From Blastomussa wellsi (Eukaryota > Cnidaria > Anthozoa > Scleractinia > Plerogyridae), in contig OX393564.1 in the NCBI GenBank assembly GCA_947652115.1, positions 20,496,333 to 20,560,332 of the forward strand: a stretch of 64,000 nt of DNA, read 5' to 3'. How positions within the stretch are numbered: position 1 is the stretch's first letter; every line of letters begins with the position of its first letter. The translations under genes were made by a program, and so were the position numbers. Shown here piece after piece: positions 31,350 through 39,100 of this stretch. Below the pieces are notes generated by a model. The model ran no database searches. It saw nothing but the letters and a program-made list of their open reading frames with translations, and was not told the DNA's origin.

Positions 31350-32887
31350 TTAAATACACGAATACACGGAGTGAAGTTTCTGCACCCTGGATGCTTGTTA
31401 AAGAATTGATAGTTGTGCAAATTTATCTGTCAGGACCAGTGATTAAATTTGACCCGACCCCGTTAATACGGCCATATTTTTGTGGCCCGTTTGTGACCGT
31501 ACTAACGGGGTTCAACTGTGCTTTTATTTTGCTTGTGTTATGTAGCCATCTGTTGAATAGACCGGCTTTCACTTGATTTGGTTTTGCATTAGCCTGCGTA
31601 GCCGGCGGGATTTGAGGATGCGAGCTACTCACTCAGCATTTGCGGGCGAAGCCCACGAGGTCAAGCGCCGAAGCTGCGCGAGTGGAAATTTCTCGTCTCC
31701 TCACCAATCTCTCCACGGCTTTGCCGCGTCGACGACGGCCTCCCCAAAAACAAAAGCACTTCGCCGCGAATCCCGCCAGCTGCGCAGGCTAGGCATAACT
31801 GTTGTGAATTATTTCTTTAAAGTGCACCTAATCCCAAAATATTTTTTTCGCTAAAATATACCTTTGCACCAGTTTGAAACGGACTGCACCTTTCGTTTCT
31901 CCTTTTTACCAAATTCTGGCTATTTATAGCATTCAAACTTTATGAAAAACTGTGCATCATTTGTTCCACGACCAAGTCAGAAGGGGCGTGGGTCTATTCC
32001 TGATTTGACGTCACAAAATCTTTTGCAACGCATCAAGTCTTTGTAAACATGCATGCAAATCAGTTTGTGACGTCAAATTGGGAATAGACCTACGCCCCTT
32101 CTGACTCGATACAGTTTATCGTAACTTTTGAATGCTATAAATAGTCAGAATTTGGTACAAAGGTGCAATGCGTTTCAAATTGGTGCAAAGGTTTATTCTA
32201 GCGAAAAAAATATTTTGGGGTTAGGTGCACTTTAAATCTCTGCTCTTTCTTATGCAACCCTGAATAACATTTGAACATTTTTGACATGTATCCAGGCATG
32301 TGCATTATAAAATTGAACTATTCATTTCTTGCTTTACAGAGTCGTATTTTCGAGATCAGTCCACATTTTCAATGCTGAATGAATCCGAAGATGAGGATAA
32401 CATGATTTACAAGTAAGTATTTTATTTCCACGGAATAAGTTTTAATGTCAATAATGGCAAAAGCGATAGTCAATGGTTCCAAGTTTGGACGGTGATTTGG
32501 CTTTGTGATGTTTTTAAACGAGCACTTTGAAACTAAACTTTTGGTAAGAGTGAGATCCCATTGCCAAAACCAAAGTTATTACTTTTGCCAATCACAAAGG
32601 ACGGAGAAAAAAAAATTGGAATAATTATACGTAGTCGACACTAAGCGCGGGATAACGTGCACGCGTGAGTCACAGTTGGCTTTAGATTTTCTCCTGATTG
32701 GTTGAAAAAGTGGCGCGAGATTTTTAAACCAATCACTATACGAAGTAATGCAAAATCAAGTAAACGCAGAATTACTAAATATGTATACATACTATGCACC
32801 CAATCAACAATCTTAACGATTTCGTCTTTTGTTTTCAGTTCTCAGAGAGAAAAATCAAACTTAAGCAGTAGTGAAGAGGAAAACTGA
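3300..32887 (+). CDS. TMEM181: TMEM181 orthologue (5' end missing), 16 coding exons
   Basis: Exons: 3300-3367, 4840-4933, 7044-7150, 8305-8427, 9132-9212, 9473-9531, 12481-12521, 12961-13088, 14577-14665, 16599-16656, 17331-17433, 24965-25016, 25396-25478, 29704-29793, 32340-32412, 32839-32887. All phases agree and give 431 residues to TGA. Recognised blocks include [59 protein letters not shown] and [10 protein letters not shown], which I know from vertebrate TMEM181 (GPR178). The protein is a GOST-type membrane protein with an extracytoplasmic beta-rich domain (first four exons, N-glycosylation site NRT) followed by seven hydrophobic segments and an acidic tail (SSSEEEN). The first exon with the initiator and first membrane helix is not found in 1-3299 and may lie upstream. 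Fifteen introns are GT-AG or AT-AC; the one after 25478 is AT-AC. The role in this animal is unknown. The human protein is reported as a host factor for a bacterial toxin. Confidence 0.93.
3474..3715 (+). repeat. Interspersed repeat, copy 1 of 2
   Basis: This stretch is alignable with 14211-14438. Both begin near CCTTTGTTNTTGTTTAC, contain TGAGAAACTTGCT and CAGCAATGYAATAAGAT, and end at GGAGGCTGA. No terminal repeats or coding capacity are apparent. Confidence 0.7.
5098..5415. mobile_element. TTAA-flanked MITE (AGTGCACCTAA family), internally deleted copy
   Basis: The ends AGTGCACCTAACTCCAAAAT and its complement lie between TTAA at 5094-5097 and 5416-5419. TTAA duplication is the signature of piggyBac-type insertion. 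This copy lost most of its left arm compared with 15044-15486 and has a local tandem of GTCAGGATAGACCCA. Confidence 0.8.
6189..6335. mobile_element. Short palindromic MITE (GTTGTTCAAAG ends)
   Basis: CGGTTGTTCAAAGGGTGGAT at the left is mirrored by ATCCACTCTTTGAACAACCG at the right. The interior repeats the motif TATCCACTGGATAGTGATTT in both directions, so the 147 bp can form one long hairpin. Confidence 0.8.
6636..6935 (+). mobile_element. tRNA-derived SINE with 13-bp target duplication
   Basis: The tRNA-like head has A box TGGCCTAATGGTTAGTG and B box GGTCCGGGTTCAAGCC. It is followed by a conserved body (CACCCAGGTGTATAAATGGG, GATAAGCTCTGGCCTGATGG). A perfect 13-bp direct repeat CTAGCTGCTTGTA (6623-6635 and 6936-6948) flanks it, the hallmark of LINE-mediated retrotransposition. 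Confidence 0.9.
7559..7988. mobile_element. TTAA-type MITE, degenerate copy with nested insertion
   Basis: Same family as 15044-15486 (CCACCTAACCCCAAAATAT at the left, ATATTTTGGGGTTA at the right). The outer TTAA ends have decayed. A different palindromic MITE (7767-7939) is inserted in its right arm. Confidence 0.7.
7767..7939. mobile_element. Palindromic MITE with GGCCACTTC ends, nested
   Basis: A 173-bp near-perfect palindrome. It opens GGCCACTTCAGGAAATACCA and closes with the complement, including ACAAACAAAGAGTATTATGG. It interrupts the older TTAA-type MITE between matching segments of that family. I could not define its target duplication. Confidence 0.8.
8000..8130 (+). repeat. CCAATCACAAAGG interspersed repeat fragment
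   Basis: Contains GGCCAATCACAAAGGATG and AACCAATCAAAACTTGAAG. These are shared with 57810-58030 and, more weakly, 32560-32770. Confidence 0.5.
9723..10208. mobile_element. MITE-like element, TTAAAG..CTGA ends, copy 1
   Basis: The left end TTAAAGTGTCTGACCCAACC matches the inverted right end TTAAAGGATCTGAGCCACCA. The interior shares AGCAATTGTTCRAAAATAA and GATGTGACCTG with 13926-14209. Diverged and non-coding. Confidence 0.6.
10291..10457. repeat. Long palindrome (AAGAAGCCTAAGCCATG arms)
   Basis: AAGAAGCCTAAGCCATGTAT continues into TATACTGTCATAAAACAC and is mirrored at 10419-10457. Inner arms (GTAGAAAAC / GTTTTCTAC) extend the hairpin. Likely a MITE. Confidence 0.75.
11530..11644 (-). repeat. 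tRNA-derived SINE fragment, interrupted
   Basis: On the minus strand, the A-box-like TGGCCAAGTGGTTTGAGACG and the B-box-like GGGTTCAAGGCC are tRNA-spaced. The copy is split at ATGCTA by the 647-bp element at 11645-12291; its start resumes at 12292. Confidence 0.6.
11645..12291. mobile_element. CAGGGCTT-ended (hAT-like) non-autonomous element
   Basis: The left end CAGGGCTTCTGATATTTCGC and the inverted right end CAGGGCTTTTGATAATTCGC differ at two of 20 bases. A 6-bp duplication ATGCTA (11639-11644 and 12292-12297) flanks it. CAGGG ends resemble hAT elements, though hAT usually duplicates 8 bp. The interior is rich in CGCGAAAT in both orientations. Confidence 0.7.
13124..13200 (+). repeat. Truncated SINE head
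   Basis: Diverged A/B-box pair (TGGTGCCTAATGCTTAGCGT; AGATTCGACCCC) directly upstream of the complete SINE, with no body attached. Confidence 0.55.
13210..13486 (+). mobile_element. tRNA-derived SINE, second copy
   Basis: Same family as 6636-6935: A box TGGCCTAATGGTTAGTGCAC, B box GGTCCGGGTTTCAGCC and the same body. It is flanked by the short duplication GCATTTG (13203-13209 and 13487-13493). It lies just downstream of a TMEM181 exon (12961-13088). Confidence 0.85.
13926..14209. mobile_element. MITE-like element, TTAAAG..CTGA ends, copy 2
   Basis: Ends of about 30 bp: TTAAAGAATCTGACCTACCC at the left and TTAAAGAATCTGACCCAGCC inverted at the right, both continuing into AGTATGCATTGC. Same interior motifs as copy 1. 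Confidence 0.75.
14211..14438 (+). repeat. Interspersed repeat, copy 2 of 2
   Basis: Diverged copy of the 3474-3715 repeat in the same orientation. Its 5' end abuts the MITE ending at 14209. Confidence 0.7.
15044..15486. mobile_element. TTAA-flanked MITE (AGTGCACCTAA family), full copy
   Basis: TTAA at 15040-15043 and 15487-15490 encloses a 443-bp element. Each arm runs some 200 bases from AGTGCACCTAACCCCAAAAT to GACTCGGTTGT-type sequence around a central hairpin (ATGACATCACAAACTGATTT). Non-coding and able to fold on itself. Confidence 0.85.
15581..16268. mobile_element. CAGGKTCCGAAATT-ended non-autonomous element
   Basis: The left end CAGGTTCCGAAATT pairs with the inverted right end CAGGGTCCGAAATT. 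Inner arms repeat the GGTCGCCAA / TTGGCGCC theme. Direct repeat CTTTC (15576-15580 and 16269-16273) flanks it. Superfamily uncertain: the end sequence resembles hAT, while the duplication is 5 bp. Confidence 0.65.
16468..16582 (+). other. Possible alternative TMEM181 exon
   Basis: AG just before 16468 and GT at 16583 bound 115 bases with one leading base and 38 open codons ([20 protein letters not shown] and so on). The start and end phases equal those of the accepted exon 16599-16656. The two exons are only 16 bases apart, so they could not both be spliced in. Family alignment needs the downstream exon, so this one is optional at best. It may be chance. Confidence 0.35.
16995..17062 (+). repeat. 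tRNA-like SINE head
   Basis: GGTTGGCGCAGTGGTGAGAG is a tRNA-like A-box region. A weak B-box-like stretch (CATTCCGGGAACCAAGC) follows; no body is evident. Confidence 0.4.
17452..17707 (-). mobile_element. Penelope-like element 3' end running into assembly gap
   Basis: 17452-17507 is identical or nearly so to 54946-54999 (GGTTTTATCAACTGGGTTGA, TTGGCCACCGTAAAGAGATT). The 200-base N run 17508-17707 begins exactly where the other copy enters its hammerhead-like motif. The gap probably hides another copy of the same retroelement. Confidence 0.65.
18168..18429. mobile_element. MITE with TCAGGACTGCAAATAA ends
   Basis: TCAGGACTGCAAATAA at the left and its exact complement TTATTTGCAGTCCTGA at the right enclose 262 bp. 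Secondary inverted motifs occur inside (ATGTCCGACAT / CTGTCCGATGT). Confidence 0.75.
18642..18802 (+). mobile_element. hAT-like MITE, copy 1
   Basis: Ends CATAAGCGCATGGGC and (inverted) CATAGGCGTAGGGGC. Flanks TTCAGAAT (18634-18641) and CTCAGAAT (18803-18810) agree at 7 of 8 bases. The interior (AATTTTTTGCCAGGGAGG, CCCAAGTTGC) matches the inverse of 57443-57615. Confidence 0.75.
18811..18885 (-). repeat. tRNA-like SINE head fragment
   Basis: On the minus strand, TGGTGGTGTAGTAGGAGGAT (A-box-like) and GGTTCTGGGTTCAATTC (B-box-like) have tRNA spacing. A related fragment lies at 56140-56215. Confidence 0.45.
18904..18960. repeat. Short hairpin beside the 5.8 kb element
   Basis: GTTCATTGCTTTCACTCCGG pairs with CCAGAGTGAAAGTGAAC around a 13-base loop. 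It ends about 40 bp before the left terminus of the 19003-24791 element. Confidence 0.55.
19760..23303 (+). CDS. RAG1-core-like DDE transposase, 853 aa, 9 exons
   Basis: Exons 19760-20842, 20979-21132, 21233-21396, 21498-21577, 21677-21849, 21946-22244, 22424-22501, 22639-22789, 22924-23303; all phases agree. The start codon at 19760 has a good context (AAAATGT); an in-frame ATG at 19691 is the alternative. Residues 1-360 are charged and partly coiled coil (about 135-230). The catalytic-like core has D384 (SGDGA), D465 (LGGDYK), C484/C487 (YACVWC), H705/H710 ([12 protein letters not shown]) and E730 (GQGVEKLND). In RAG1 the known residues are D600, D708, C727/C730, H937/H942, E962. The spacings D-to-Cys (19, 22), His-His (5) and His-to-E (20) are identical. 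A SAP-like segment (about 815-848) follows a basic KRPR run. The reading frame is intact. I infer a DNA-cutting transposase, but the gene could be domesticated. ETS-like sites ACCGGAAGT (19499) and ACTTCCGGT (19703) lie upstream. Confidence 0.82.
23590..24718 (-). CDS. Chromodomain protein, 224 aa, 3 exons
   Basis: Minus-strand exons 24718-24566, 24275-24187 and 24022-23590 join in phase. The start ATG sits in a YY1-like ATGGCGGCC context. Residues 37-80 form a chromodomain: [10 protein letters not shown], then EYLIKWRGW, then STWEPSENL. The expected aromatic cage residues are Y38, W59 and W62, so binding of methylated histone tails is likely by family knowledge. The remaining C-terminal part (about residues 95-224) has a Trp/Tyr-rich stretch ([12 protein letters not shown]) and paired Cys (VKCACDS) that I do not recognise. 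It is convergent with the transposase-like gene and lies within the same inverted repeats, so a role in the element's targeting or accessory function is an inference. Confidence 0.85.
25698..26155. mobile_element. MITE with TATACCTGCCAAC ends
   Basis: TATACCTGCCAAC at the left is mirrored by GTTGGCAGGTATA at the right, and ATATTG (25692-25697 and 26156-26161) is duplicated. The interior repeats TTTCCGAA and, at the right, AGGCGTGA. Outside it, GCGCCATATACCAAGTCAAT (25571-25590) and its near-complement at about 26158-26176 form a second, outer inverted repeat. Confidence 0.75.
26162..26263 (+). repeat. SINE 3' body, split by the foldback element
   Basis: GGGGGAAGTAGAAATACTCC, GCTACAGAAACCG and ATAAGCTCTGACCTGATGGA match the 3' half of the tRNA-derived SINE at 6636-6935. 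The remainder resumes after the foldback element at 29653. Confidence 0.6.
26270..29652. mobile_element. 3.4 kb foldback element with long arms
   Basis: The sequence begins TATGGTGGCCGACTGTTCTC and ends with the complement. GACCAG is duplicated at 26264-26269 and 29653-29658. The inverted arms are about 650 bp: left 26270-26715 plus 27582 to about 27825, right 29652 down to about 28955. They include a subterminal tandem array of the motif AAGAAACATGTTTCGGAAAT. The left arm is split by a younger insertion. The middle (about 27826-28955) has a small palindrome with CCGAGGCTTAGGGGAATAAA and its inverse, plus a 30-bp direct repeat starting GTCGCGCAGGCTTGTCAACA at 28163 and 28902. No recognisable protein. 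Confidence 0.85.
26716..27572. mobile_element. Nested 857-bp element with long TIRs and 9-bp duplication
   Basis: TAGGCTCGATTTCCGCCGC at the left and the inverted right end TAGGCTCGATTACCAGCCGC extend to a shared ACGGCTGGACGCGTGAG about 75 bp inside. A perfect 9-bp duplication ATCGTTCTC (26707-26715 and 27573-27581) flanks it. Comparing with the uninterrupted right arm of the foldback confirms the insertion. Long TIRs plus 9-bp duplication suggest a Mutator-like (MULE) MITE. An 83-codon ORF (26913-27164) has no family I know. Confidence 0.85.
31590..31791. mobile_element. MITE with TAGCCTGCGTAGC ends, copy 1
   Basis: TAGCCTGCGTAGCCGGCGGG at the left mirrors CCCGCCAGCTGCGCAGGCTA at the right. 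202 bp, non-coding. Confidence 0.75.
31821..32231. mobile_element. TTAA-flanked MITE (AGTGCACCTAA family)
   Basis: 411-bp copy between TTAA at 31817-31820 and 32232-32235, in the second-last region of TMEM181 introns. Same arms and central hairpin as 15044-15486. Confidence 0.85.
32560..32770 (+). repeat. CCAAT-containing interspersed repeat fragment
   Basis: Shares GCCAATCACAAAGG, GCGCGGGA, CTGATTGGTYGAAAAAG and GGCGCGAG with 57810-58030. Overlaps the end of the second-last TMEM181 intron. Confidence 0.45.
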
Positions 32888-33120
32888 TGCAGTAAACCTG
32901 CCTGAAATCACAGTGGATAAAAAAATATTCAAGTAGAGTTTTGTACTGTAAATTAAGATATTTGACAAAACTAAATCGTTATCTATAAATTAAATACCTC
33001 AGACACGTTAAGTATTTTCAACTGACAATTTCTTGGTGCTGCAATCATCATAACATAATTCGGAGCTCCAGACGATAAATATCACCCACACAAAATAACG
33101 ACAATTATCAGTTCTGGCCA
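32888..33120 (+). other. Probable TMEM181 3' UTR
   Basis: AT-rich sequence follows the stop codon. The only poly(A)-signal-like hexamer I see close by is ATTAAA at 32989-32994. The true end of the transcript cannot be placed by eye. Confidence 0.4.
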
Positions 33121-34158
33121 GCAACGGCTTCTGCCCTGAGGGGAGGGGGGGAGTTTACTCCCATATATGGGCCATATAGGTATGTGGCGCAGGATAGAGT
33201 ATGGTTTTTCGAGGTTCTCGTTCCATAGGGTATCATTTTTTGCTTCTTTTGGCATTCTTCACGGTGTGATCCTTAGATAGGGTACCTAAATTGGATAGGG
33301 TACCTATTTTGCAATTTGCAGTGCGTAAACAATACGCTAAACGAAAAAGAAACGGTCTGTCAGACTGAAAGCGTTACGGTACGACAAAAAGTTGACCCGT
33401 TTAAACCTTTCTTGGTTTTAGTTTTTTCCCATTTAAGGTTTGGTCCTTAAATAGGGTATCAAATTCCTTTTACTTTATCCTTAGATAGGGTCGGGGTTCA
33501 AGAACCTACGCGGCACACACCTATTCAAAATTTAAGGAAGTACCCCGGGGTTTTTTTGCAGCACTAAGAAATATCCAATCTTTTGATTGCATTTGGTAGC
33601 CTAGTTCCCAACTTTCCAGCTTCTAAGCTGAACGTATGCGTTTCAGAAGCTTCGCACCAAGTTCCACCAATGAAAGTGTGTAAATCTTCTAGGATTTTTG
33701 TGTTAAGCTGATCTGAATTTACATGTAAATCAAAACCTTGGGTTACTCGACCTGTAGGATGATTGGCAAAAATCGGTTGTTTTTCGAAGCTGTTCGGCTG
33801 AGCTGTAGTTTAATATAAAGTGCCACGTACATCCCAATAACACCAGCAAAGCATTTTTAGTAAAACCAGGTCTAACAAAATGAAGTTCAGGAAATAGGAA
33901 ATTGTAAGACTGAATTTTTCATCGGTTTCAAGTAAGCGCTGACCTGAACATTGTGGCCAAATTTGGAGGCGACAAACAGTAATTAGGGCCACGATTACTT
34001 TTATAGAATTTTCCTTAAATTAATGCACTCTACCATTAGAATGTGGTATTTTTTAGCACGCCCATATGTATTTCATTAAACTTTGTAGCCTCCCCTATCC
34101 CGGACTGGAGGGAAAGGTCCGAAACGAGAATTAGAAAGTAGAAATTGAATTGCCACTC

Positions 34159-34380
34159 TAGCCTGCGTAGCTGGCGGTTTATTTTGGCAACGCGCTCGAT
34201 CGAAACAAGCTGTGAAAGTCGCGAAACTGAGAGGCGAAACCGCGAGGGGCCTGAGGGTAGGGCGCAGTGACTGCCCTCTCCCTCAGGCCCTCTCGGCTTC
34301 TTTTTTTCCCGGTTTCGCGGCTTTCACTGTTTGTTTCGATCGAGCGCGCTACCAAAATAAACCGCCAGCTACGCAGGCTA
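34159..34380. mobile_element. MITE with TAGCCTGCGTAGC ends, copy 2
   Basis: Terminal TAGCCTGCGTAGCTGGCGG with its inverted complement. The arms continue (GGTTTATTTTGG, GCGCTCGATCGAAACA) so that almost all 222 bp can fold into one hairpin. It lies in the gene-poor stretch after TMEM181. Confidence 0.8.
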
Positions 34381-35987
34381 TTACCACTTCAGTTCGGTCA
34401 AGGCCCTTGACTTGAATCCCCATCTCATTCACCCCACTTAATCCATCGTGTTTGTGATCAAATGTAGTTTTCTAATTATAAAAAAAAATATTGTAGAAGT
34501 GGGTGTGGAGATAAAATGGATATTAAATTAGAGCTGGGTTATATTTAAAGAGGTTTTAAGTGTATAAACAATAGCAGAAGCGAGGCTTCTGTAAATCGTC
34601 ATGATGGGTGTAAGTCTTTGTGGTTTATTTGTTACATGTTAGTAAAGGGAGCCTCCACTCTTGTGGCAAATTGACGTTGAATTGTTTGTGATTCCAGATT
34701 TTACCAGGAAAAGGTGAACTAATTTAAGGGCAACCAAAAATGCGAACGATTATCGCTTGTAAATTTCCCGCGCGTCGCCATCTTGGATTTTATGACGTGT
34801 AATGCTTGTCGTTATTAGAGAGATTAAGCATGGCGTTTATACGGCAAACGCTAGACTGCCTTTCGTTTTGTTACCTTTTTATCTGATTTTTGTATAAATC
34901 TCTCCGAAAAATAACGGCAAACCGCTCTATTGTTGGAAAGCAGAGGATTGTTTGGGAGGTGGGCGGGAAATTTTTTGTTGCCATTAGATGTTATTTCTCC
35001 CTTATCAGATTTGGAGATTAGGCATATTTCAAACAATTCAACGTCAACATGCTGAAGAGTGGAGGTATCCTAACGGTGGTTTAGCGGTGCAGAGAATGGG
35101 TGGTTCAGCAGGGTAAAGCGCGCGTGTAGTGAAATAGCACTCATCTTTCGCGCTTCATTCTGTGCCCCGAGAAACTGCTTGACCTGGTGGATTAATCAGA
35201 TAAATGGAAAATTGCAGTACACGCCTATGGTAGGTTCAGTCGGAGGAACAAGTGCCATTTTCGGCAAATCTTCGTTCAAGGACTCGAGAAGTTCACGACT
35301 TGTTTTATCCAATCAAAAACTTGCCCGAGAACACGAATACACCCGACTCGTCCCCAGTCGTCACTTATGCGAAAAATAGCAGGCGCGGGGAACGATGGGA
35401 AGGTGGCAGACGAGGGAGCCATTCCTCTGCCATCATCTTTTCATCTATTACGTCTTGCTGTTTTCTTATAGGAGACGACTGGGGACGAGTCAGCGGATAC
35501 ACCGAAAGTAGTTGCGCGAGCAACTGCGTCATGTTGCTTAGCAACTTTAGGCACCGTGGGCTCAGTCCCGCCACGGAGCCGAGATTTGTCGTCAACTTGC
35601 ACTTGTACCACCGACTGAGTGTAAGTCGATGTTTCTGTCCACATGTTACGTGCAACACGTGCAACGTACCTCGCGTGATAACGACATTTTTGTGTGGTAG
35701 CAAAAGTTGTACTTTTCATTCCATTTGATGTAATTTGTGCGAAACGTTGACGTTTAGTCTCGAGCAACATTCTAGGGAAATGTTATTTAGGTTTCCTTGG
35801 AAAAATGCCTAGAAAATAAATATTTATTGAGAACCTAGCAGTAAATTGCTGGTGAACTTTTGAGTGGGAGTTTTGTGTATGAAAGGACAGACTGATCGAG
35901 GGGCGGCGGCGGGGAGAAATCAACGTAAGAAATCTCATTGTTCTGAAACATGATAAATTGTCGGGTTGGACACTTTTAAGCGTATAA

Positions 35988-36139
35988 TACAGCTGTTTCG
36001 AGAAAGGTTGGAAAAGTGCACGCGATAACCCCGAAAGGTAATCTGGGTATCGGGTGAGCAATTTAATAAGTGAATTAAATCCATAAATGGGTTTTCGAGT
36101 GCACTTTTACTGTCGACGGCCTTTCTCGAAACAGCTGTA
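35988..36139. mobile_element. Short MITE with TACAGCTGTTTCGAGAAAGG ends
   Basis: TACAGCTGTTTCGAGAAAGG and the complement CCTTTCTCGAAACAGCTGTA bound 152 bp. The second-level pair AAAAGTGCAC / GTGCACTTTT lies inside. Confidence 0.8.
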
Positions 36140-39100
36140 TGTACTAATCTGTTCAAGACGCGACAAAAGTTTCGCTAGTTATAGTTCCGTTAGTGTTTGT
36201 TAGCTGTTCCGGCATGCAACCGAGATCATTTCCCAGGACGTTCCGAAAGAGACCTGGACGGAAGTCGAACCTAATAAAGGAAAGCAGCTCCAATTACATT
36301 TTGTCTGCAAACGGAAGAAATTCTCACGAGTTTCAGACAATATCCCGCCGTTCCCTGGATGTGGTGGTGTGTGTGTGTCTAGGGGGGGGATACTTGACCC
36401 ATGTTTGGGTATAGGGGTGCCGCTGGAGGTTTGAAACTCTGACCCTGTTTAGGACCGATATCACGTCAAACACATACCCTTCTAGTCCTGAAAATGATCT
36501 GATGTTGACTGATTAACTTTCCTGATTTCGGATATTCTGATTTCGGATTTTCGGACACGCTTAATTACGCACTGTTACTGAATTTAAGCCATACGACTCC
36601 ATACCCTGATTAGAACAGTGCCAGTGTCGCTTGAAATTATATACCCTGTTAAGAACTGAAGGTCAAAAACCATACCCTATCCAGCAGCACATCCCCGTAT
36701 AGCCCCAAAAAAGGCGTACCCGATCCCGCCCCCGGGCATATATGGACATTAACAGACAAAGAGGCCGAAGTACTTTCCCACGCTTCTGGTCTCGGTGACG
36801 TGAAGCAACGTTTATACATCTCTTCCCAGGAAACATTTCACAATGCACAGCTGCTCTGATCAGTGCGGTTCGCTCGCACAGGAAACGCCACTGCAATAAG
36901 TGGGTGTAGGTCAAGACATCCTGAATTGCGCCACTGGGGTTGGATCAAACCACACGAAAATGAAAACTTAAGGTCATTTACGAGCGCGGTCCAAAACGTT
37001 CGTCTACAAACTGACTTATCTTTCAGGGTAGCTATTTTTGCGATTTTTTTGCGAAGACCTCTTTATAACAATTCCTAATCATTTTTTCAGTGGCTCTCAA
37101 CCTATGCAGCCTGCAACTCATCCTAGCCTTCTGCAAGCTACACAGACGTTATTTTGGATCGTCACACAGTCTGCGTAGGAGGGTACTCGCAAAACAGTGC
37201 TTATATGCGGGATTGGGTGAAGCTACTGTCCCCGCGTATACTGCGAGGGCCAGTTGAAAGAAGGAAAACTCATACCGACGTACTTTTGTACCACTTGTAT
37301 TCTGTGTTCTTTGGAAATTTCCTTTAAACCCGAATCAAACGAGAAATCACGGTTTACATAATATCTCTCGTGATAAAATAATCAAGGGTCATAAGGAAGT
37401 ATAAAAGGCTTCCGCGTAAACCGCGCTCACTTGACATAATGCAGCCAATCAGAGATGCGGATCTGGTTTGACTGACCTGGGCTGGGTTATCCCGTCCAGG
37501 GTCTCGCTCGGTGGGGAGAAACAGCGGCGAGCGCGAGCGAAGATAAACTGAATGGCGTCAAATGGAATTAAATGTGAAAAGGATGCAGCACAGACAATTT
37601 ATGACCAAAGTGATTGTTTCTTTTTCTCTGCACTTTTTTCTGTCTTTCAACTGTTTGTTGTGTTATACCCGTTTCGGGTCTAAGGTCAGTTTCGAACAAT
37701 GCAGTACAAACATGCAAATATTGAGCTCCCGTTTGGTTTGTGCCATACTTAGAAAGGTCAAATGCTATGATTAAGGACGATCACAAAACGTTTTGACGCA
37801 AAATAATGGGCCTGGTGTTTCCTGGCGTGCTGCAAGACGTGTGAAGCCATTTCGTTATTGAAGCACTTGTACACGAGAGTATGACAGCCTGAATCTTGCT
37901 GAATCATTAAATATTAGACAGGCTGTGCACAATATTCTCTCAATATTCTTGCTTCTCGTATGTTCTTTTTATTACGGTTGGCTAGCCATTTGAAAACACT
38001 TGACCCAGCAGGAAGCACCACAGCTCAATCCGGTCCAAAGTCCAAACCTCACGTCCTGACACTTCCTTTAATTTACCATGCAACAGCTTTGTAGTTTTAA
38101 AAATATGCACCATGTTATTCGCCCCTCTTTTAATCTTTTCTTTTCATACACCCTTCCAGACATGTGTAGAAGAAGGTCGTCGTGGTCTGTTCTTCCGGGG
38201 CGGGACGGGGGAGGGGTGGAGGGAGGGGGTGGGGAGTCTGCTAGATAATATCACCAAAATAATACTAATAGTCATTTTAAAATAGCCGTTCTGCTGCAAA
38301 GCACCAATCTCCCTTGAATTACACGTCTTGTCATTCATTTAAAGAAATGAAATGCAATGAACAGCGCAGGAACGAAGCCATATTTTGCTTAGAAAGCTTC
38401 GAAAACAAAGACTAAATTTCTTAATTCTTGCAAATATTGGATTCGGATATAAGAAAATTAAATTTACAATTTCATCGTTTCTTGCAAAATATAGGGAATA
38501 GATTTAAAAAAACATTAATTAATTAACAGAGCAGAGCATTTTTGACTACCATTGCTCCAGAAACATTAATTCGTATTTTAGTTTTTAAGGATTACCTCAG
38601 CTCAGCAAAGCGTTAAATTAAATCTGTTAAATCAATCACCTCTAAATCCGTTTCAGGGACCAATCGCAACAGTTACAACAGCTTCGCAATTTTGTGAAAG
38701 CGCTTTCCATCATGTTTTTACTGCCAAATCCTTCCCTTGTTACATAAATCTCAGAAATTTTTAGCCACACACCGTGCCCTCGTCTTCCGCACTGCAAAAC
38801 CGGTCGAAATTTGGACAACAACATCTTTATTTAGTTAGCCCCAGGGTAGACTCTTGGCAAAGACGATATTTCCCCGTGTGCAATAATATTTATTAAGAAA
38901 TTATTACTACAATTCCTCGTCATCTTCTATTTTGCTTAAAAATATAAACAAGAAACTCTATATCCAATGTTGATACGTTTGTAGTATCCACTTCAAGTGG
39001 ATATAAAGGCTGTTTACCCGACAGCAAAATTTGGCCCGGACCCGACGAGAAACAGTCAAGTTTTCACAGGGCCACTCGCAAGCGATGGTTTTCCGGTTCC

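Noticed and set aside
35252..35728. 158-aa open frame on the plus strand
   Set aside because: It crosses the GACTCGTCCCCAGTCGTC inverted repeat, overlaps open frames on the other strand and has no family features. Treated as chance.
37100..37258. Possible terminal exon after a TTTTTTCAG acceptor
   Set aside because: About 50 open codons with no family match and no upstream exon in phase.
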